NCBI GenBank assembly: GCA_002270565.1
Contig: NQMI01000025.1
Span: 186,001 to 250,000 of the forward strand
Direction: 5' to 3'
Origin: Stenocarpella maydis
Taxonomy: Eukaryota; Ascomycota; Sordariomycetes; Diaporthales; Diaporthaceae
Length of the DNA stretch: 64,000 nucleotides
The notes below the pieces were generated by a model, which did no database searches, was not told the DNA's origin, and saw only the letters and a program-made list of their open reading frames with translations. The position numbers and the translations under genes are program-made. Position 1 is the first letter of the stretch; the number at the start of each line of letters is the position of its first letter. Below are positions 58,762 through 64,000 of this stretch, piece after piece.

Positions 58762-59910
58762 CTCATCGGATACTTGGAAGGGTGTCCGGGGGCCGGGTCA
58801 GTCTGGCAGTGTTTCGAAGGTTGGTGGGCAGATGATCCGAGGCGAGGGGAAGTCCAGACGAAACGCTGACATGAAGAACCCGCGTCACGAAGAATTGGGG
58901 ACGGCGGACTGGGTGCGGGTACACACAAGAGTTGGGCCTTGGTCAAGCCTTTGGAGAGTCACCAGGCAAGCAAGGCCATGTACCAACAACAACAACGAAA
59001 AAAAGAAGAAGGAAAGGAAACCCTCCTAAGAGGCACACGCTTGCTCAGCTATGGGCCGGGCCAGGCTCAGGGGTTGGTTGTTGAAGAAACAGACAGCTTG
59101 GCGTATTTTGAAGGCCTGTCGGTTCGGATCGTTGGGACCGTCATTATACGTATGTACACTACTAATAGCATGCCAGCATGCTTAGCATGGGCAGGTACTA
59201 CCGGATTGTGTGGGCATTCCAGCCACTGCAGCGAGTGGGTTGCTTACGCCTTAGCCCCGTGCTTGTGCCGCACCCCCCCCCCTGTTAGGCTTGTAAGACC
59301 AACCGACAAGCGGTGCAACGCCAGAGTCTCCAGGGGTGGTTGGGGGTGTGGGGGTGGGCACGGGCCGCCCATGTGCATGTGCTCAGGTGCTGTACGGAGA
59401 AGTGGTGGTGTGCTCAGTGTATCACTGACTAACTGACTGCACGCTGCGCCATCGTCGGTGGATGCCCCAGCCGCTCACGTCACCCTCGCTCATCCGCCGC
59501 ATCCACTGCAGCCTGCAGGCATGATCAAGTGCGATTTCACAGCGGGCAATTGGCACACACTGGGGCTCCGGCACCGCCCTTTGGGTTACACTTGCGCGAT
59601 CTCTGATTCTACTGTCTGCGGCCGCGAGGGAGCCAAATTCTAAAATCCTCTAATCCTGAATCACCTGGTGGCATCACCTACCAACGGAGACTAAAATATC
59701 AACCCCTGTGCCCAAGATCCGGGTCCGTTGAGGCGCACGCATTGGTCTCCGGCCTCACAACAAAATACGCATGCGTTTTTCCGCCATTACCTTGCCAGCT
59801 TTCCGCCGACTGTCGCTGTCTGAACAGCACAGCCAGGTCATCGCACGCCCAAGCCTGCCGTCACCTTGCTCATTAGGAGCGTCTCTGCTCTCGTCGCTGT
59901 GCAACGAGCC
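58762..59910. other. Intergenic: DUF726 promoter and ADE4 3' region
   Basis: 1.1 kb with no supported gene. A C run near 59273-59281 and a purine-rich stretch near 58990-59025 are the only low-complexity features. Confidence 0.5.
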
Positions 59911-62493
59911 CTACGACTTCTCGTGCACTGTGAGCTCGCTGGCAATGTTGTAAAGACTGCGACGGCATCAGTCAGCAGACAGACATGGGTCAACAACGCA
60001 ACACGCTTCCACGTACCTGATGTCCTCACGGTGCTCCGGCCGACTATTGCCGTTCTCCTTGCCGTCCTCTCCAGCATCGTCATCCTCCTCGCCAGGTTGT
60101 CGGGAGGCAATGTTGACAGGCCCCGAATTGGTGACCACTGTTGCGTGCTGGCCAGATCCTCCTGCCCCGATTCCGCGAGCCGCATTCTTCTTGTCTTTGC
60201 CTCGAAGCTTGCTGAGGTGCTCAAAGTACCCATCGGGCACATCTGTGACGTACTTTCCACAGAAGACGCCCACCTCAAAATCCTCGATCTCGGTCGGGCC
60301 CTCGGCCGCCTCAATACACGAGGCCTTCAAGTCGTCAAGGTCCTGGAAGATCACCTCGTCCGCGTGGATGTGCTCAGCAATTTCTTGCCTTGTCTTGCCG
60401 TGCGCAACCAGATCTGCGCAAAGTATTAGCATCATGTATATTGTCCTCGGAAGAAAGGGGTTTGGCTTTAGAGGCTATTCGGCCTACGCAGGCATCAGGG
60501 GCCGTTGGATGTCCTCTTACCAGCAGGGTCGGCAAGATCTATGCCATACTTCGGAGGTACACAGTCAGTATGTCTACCCGACACAATATACTTGAAGGGT
60601 CGAGAAGTGGCAGTCACACGTACAATGTGTGGGTATATGCACTCTGGGGAGCACGAAACGAAGATGACGCGGACCGCACCGGCTTCCCTGGCCATTTGAA
60701 CCTGGAGAAACCACGCATTAGTAACGCTCAAATTGCAAGAAAAAGATTCTTCTCCATCGCAAGGCCCGCCTGCGACCATACTGGCATCTTTTCAAAGCTG
60801 ACTTACGATTTCACGCGAAGTGGTTCCTCTCACGATCGAGTCGTCAACCAGGCATACGGTTCTGCCCCGGAACTCGGACTCTATGGGGGAGAGCTTGCGG
60901 CGGACGCTCTTTTGTCGCAGAGCTTGGCTGGGCAGAATGAAGGTCCGGTGGACGTATCGGTTCTTGTTCTGGTCAACTAGTGCTCATTTCCGAGCTCTCG
61001 AGGCTTTCCAGACTTACCTTGATCAGAGCGGTCACGTACGGCTTTCCCAGACGATCAGCCAGAGTGGCTGCCGCGATATTGCTAGTCTACGAGCAGGTCC
61101 CCAGTAGTCAGCATCCTGTGCGCGAGCCGACATGGGTAGGTCGCATGGGCCCATTTACCTCGGGAACAGGAATGACTGGAAATATTGTCAGTACTTTTCT
61201 CTAAAGGGATGGGGCAGCGGTACGAGTTCACGCACCAACGTCAATGTCTGCAATGCCCTTTTCTCCCAGGACCTCCCTCATCTTCTTGGCCAGCTTGACT
61301 CCCATGTTCTGCCGGCTACGGTAGACGGAGAGACCATCGATGGAAGAGTCAGGGCGGGCGAAGTAAACAAGCTCGAAACAGTCTGGCGTGTACGATCTCC
61401 TCTCCACGATTTGTCGAAATTCGACCTTGCCTCCCTTCTGGATGAAGACGGCCTGGCCGGGCAGGATATCCACGATATTCCCGAAGCCGAGCTGCTTCAA
61501 GGCGACAGATTCCGACGCCAGAAAGTAGTCGGTGGCTCCTGGCAAGGTCGCGGACGGCCGAGATCCGAGACAGAGCGGACGAATGCCATTTGCGTCTCTA
61601 GATTACGATATCCCGGTTAGGATCCGCACAGCATTAGATCAAAGGAGGGACTTGCCTGAAGCCCAAGATACCGAAGCCTGCGAGCATGGCGGTGCATGCG
61701 AATGCGCCCTGGCATTTCGAGTACACCTCGCTCAGCGCAGTGAAGATGTCGTCCGTGTTGGCACGAGCCTTTCCGAGCTCATTAAGCCCATGTGCGAAAA
61801 TGTTGAGGCTAGAGGCGGTGTCAGTAATCAGAGCCAAGACGCCGGTAGGCAGGCACACACGAGGGATACGCACAGGAGCTCCGAGTCAGAGTCGGAGTTG
61901 ATGTGCCGCCGGGCCTCGACGTCCAAGAACTCGCGGAGGTACTGGGTGTTCACCAGGTTGCCGTTGACGCTCATGGTGAGCCCGAAGGGCGAGTTGACGT
62001 AAAATGGCTGGGCCTCGGACCTGTAACCCAAACCTCGTGTCAGTGACACTTAAAAGCACGGTCCTAGGAGTACCACGGACGCAGATGATGTCCCCGCCGT
62101 AGGGTATCTCAGGTGGCCAACGCCGCACCAGCCCGGCAGCTGGTCGAGGCGTCGTCCTTCGGCAAAGACCTTGGCGGCCATACCATTTCCCTTGCATTGG
62201 TAGACCCTGCCGCCCTGGCATACTGTGATACCTGCTGCATCTTGACCGCGCTGTTTTTTCACTTGTCAGTGAGGAACGGGAAATGGAATGGGTCAGGCAA
62301 GGTATGGCAAAAGGCCATTTGGGGGCCAACTTACGTGTTGGAGAAAATAAAGAGATTCATGCAAGTCCACGGCGGCCGTGGTGGCTTTGGTGTCGCCCAG
62401 CTGCAAATCAGAGGGGGAAAGGTTAGTTTATAACATGGGAGTGGTTTTGCGTCGCAAAGGGTCACGAACCAGGACGGCAGTAACACCACACAT
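59911..62493 (-). CDS. ade4: Amidophosphoribosyltransferase, first step of de novo purine synthesis
   Basis: Thirteen exons: 62493-62470, 62400-62335, 62250-62081, 62020-61874, 61808-61656, 61597-61236, 61175-61159, 61086-61018, 60962-60807, 60701-60624, 60548-60521, 60413-60017, 59956-59911; 570 residues. The enzyme makes phosphoribosylamine from PRPP and glutamine in the cytosol. Cys2 (MCGV) is the N-terminal glutaminase nucleophile after Met removal. [22 protein letters not shown] and DANGIRPL define the glutaminase half. The phosphoribosyltransferase half has [23 protein letters not shown], and the PRPP loop [14 protein letters not shown], then [15 protein letters not shown]. Exon 7 has only 17 bp, and the intron after exon 5 starts with GC (AG then GCAAGT). 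Exon 9 could also begin at 60968, adding Asn-Lys. The last about 80 residues are an acidic, Gly-rich fungal tail. Confidence 0.95.
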
Positions 62494-62905
62494 ACTGCAA
62501 TACTAGGACTGGCAGGTGAGGTCTGGGGTGCAATGGGGGCGTTTTGGCCGTGAGGGTCGACCGATCAAAACCTGGTCGCGTCGCGGCTTGGATGCCGAAA
62601 ATTCTCTAAGGTTTGATGCGATTCCGGAGCATACGCCGCCGCCCTCTCTTAGTCAACCCGCTCGCTCGGCAAGAACCACCCGGTCCAATGGTTCTTCCGT
62701 ATCGATAACATTCTGTGGCGCAATGCACTCACTGCCGTCCCGAGCATCTGCGTACCGTGCCTCATGGACCTTCGGGCACACCCACCTTCGGGCAGCGCTA
62801 ATTATCACCGCACCACACAAAGAGAAGTTTTTCAAACAGCCACAACTCAATCAATTCTGGTGATGCACACTTCGTAGCTATATGAAAATGATCGTGAGAA
62901 GTCAC
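62494..62905. other. ADE4 upstream region and 3' flank of the transposon relic
   Basis: No gene. A terminal inverted repeat of the neighbouring transposon could not be recognised here. Confidence 0.45.
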
Positions 62906-64000
62906 TCAATCTTGTAATCTAGCCGGACGTCGAACTCTGTGCCCACTGCGTGCCACAATCTGCTCCAAAACTTCTGGCTCAGATGCATTCTCGGAATCTT
63001 CCTCCTCCTCTACTTCCACCTCAGGTTGAGCAACTTTACGGCGTTTCTGAGGCCGTGGCTCTTCTTCCAGTGCCTCTACAGTGAGGTCTTTCTTCCCTAT
63101 CTCGAATATAGTCGTAAACTCTGCGTTGGGGTTGGGTATAGCCTTACGGCGTTGTGTCTTCTCTCGGACCTCTTTTTCGACTTTAAGGCCATGGTTCTCG
63201 TTTTCTAGTAAGGCAATGCGAGACTGAAGACTATCCATCTCGTTGGCAATCCGTTTGGCTTTATATCTAGCCGGGCGATTATTCCGAGGGGCTAAACTCA
63301 TTATATAGTCCCTGGTGATAGTCTCTTCCTCCTCACTGGATGATTCGGCAGCTTCAACACTGGCTGCATCACCAGAATTCTCCTGTTCCGGCTTATTTGG
63401 CTGATCTGGCTTGATCTCTGGGTGCTGCAATGCCTTATTACGAGATATAGGGTAAATACCACAGTGTCTGAATGCATTCTTGATCGTTCTAGCTGTGACG
63501 GCTTTCCGGGCTTTAAGTAGATATCTGATAAAGTTGATCTTTCCGAGAGGAGTCGAATTGGTATAGCTAGATACCTTTTCTGACTCTGTATTAAAAGCCC
63601 CCTTTAGTATGCTAAAGATACCATTATTAAGGGGCTAAAGACTGTAAGAAGTATATGCAGGAAGCTAGCATGGGTTCATATTGTGCCTATAGCACATCGT
63701 TATAAACTCAATACTTCGATGGCTATCGTGGCCATCAAGTATGAGAAGAATTGCTCGGGACTCGTTATTGTTCCGGATTTTATTTATTGCCGGAAGGAAG
63801 ATATCTTGTAGCCATTTGATAGCAATCTCATTGCTCGTCCAGCCATTCGGTGAGACTTCGAATCCCCACTCTGGGGGCACGATCTTCCGGAATTCTCTCG
63901 TAAACTACTGTTGCTGGAGGTTCATTCCTTTGAATATAAGGCCTGGGGGTAAATAGTGGCCTGTTGCGGTCACAGAGTCGATTACTGTGATAATGGCTTG
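62906..64000 (-). mobile_element. Fot1/pogo-type (Tc1-mariner superfamily) DNA transposon, partial
   Basis: Defined by its DDE transposase remnant; the 5' part lies beyond the right edge. Neither terminal inverted repeat nor TA target site could be placed with confidence. Confidence 0.8.
62906..64000 (-). pseudogene. Fot/pogo transposase, C-terminal half, inactivated by point mutations
   Basis: One minus-strand frame spans the whole segment (365 codons) and continues past the right edge. It carries the DDE_1 core: VIDSVTATGHYLPPG with the first catalytic Asp, WGFEVSPNGWTSNE, and ILLILDGHDSH with the second. It is cut by three TAG codons at 63907-63905, 63667-63665 and 63637-63635, without any frameshift. 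Where relatives have LQPLD, with the third catalytic Asp, this copy has stop-PLN: the Gln codon is TAG and the Asp codon AAT. All these changes are C:G to T:A transitions as made by RIP. The final about 175 codons (62906-63430) remain open and encode an acidic, basic-patch tail with a coiled-coil (LQSRIALLENENHGL). The element cannot make active transposase. Confidence 0.85.

Noticed and set aside
57998..59029. 343-codon plus-strand frame antisense to DUF726 exon 1
   Set aside because: Shadow of the low-complexity N-terminus of the real gene; Ser/Gly/Leu composition only.
1..64000. CRISPR arrays, bacterial operons, prophage, biosynthetic cluster
   Set aside because: No regularly spaced repeats or bacterial gene layout; genes are intron-bearing and functionally unrelated, with no PKS, NRPS or terpene synthase seen.

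Overview
The window is nuclear DNA of a filamentous ascomycete (Pezizomycotina, probably Sordariomycetes). The genes are split by short 50-175 bp GT-AG introns (two use GC-AG). Their best matches by eye are fungal families: a HeLo domain, an HMT1-type vacuolar ABC transporter, an NrtA/CrnA nitrate carrier, a Kre9/Knh1-type GPI protein, TVP23, a DUF726 hydrolase and ADE4. A Fot/pogo transposon carries only C:G-to-T:A type damage, as expected from RIP. No bacterial, organellar or viral segment was recognised, and the species cannot be named from this sequence.

Layout, left to right. At 1-437 is the 3' end of a HeLo-domain gene. A BTB/POZ protein (1246-2105), LSm6 (2829-3259), a SAM methyltransferase (minus, 3727-4790) and a half-size ABC transporter (minus, 5563-8830) follow closely. 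After 5.4 kb without a supported gene come a DUF1275 membrane protein (minus, 14250-15378), a 3.9 kb gap, a nitrate transporter (19322-21024), a Ser-rich GPI protein (minus, 22418-23252) and a 915-residue basic protein of unknown function (minus, 25132-27928). After another 4 kb gap lie an RRM protein with a Gly/Gln/Tyr tail (31975-32942), a ChaC-type gamma-glutamylcyclotransferase (minus, 33781-35401) and a penta-EF-hand protein (36878-37880). A 6.8 kb gene-free stretch holds one assembly artefact. Then come a zinc-finger/RING-like protein (44687-46335), a CitE/CLYBL-like lyase (minus, 47060-48111), TVP23 (48628-49490), tRNA-Asn in an AT-rich island (minus, 50371-50444), a single-pass mucin-like membrane protein (minus, 51004-52731), a second assembly artefact, a DUF726 hydrolase (minus, 55099-58761), the 13-exon ADE4 (minus, 59911-62493) and the 3' part of a degenerate Fot/pogo transposase running off the right edge.

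The genes are mostly unrelated housekeeping or membrane functions and do not form an obvious biosynthetic cluster. I found no convincing new multi-gene system. The most useful unusual points are exon-level (two GC-AG introns, a 17-bp microexon, two introns that can be read through in frame, an imperfect ChaC splice junction), the RIP-like inactivation of the transposase (three TAG stops and loss of the third catalytic Asp without frameshifts), the long C-terminal tail of the ABC transporter, and two false tandem duplications, each split by a single N. All exon boundaries were set by eye from splice consensus, reading phase and family continuity.
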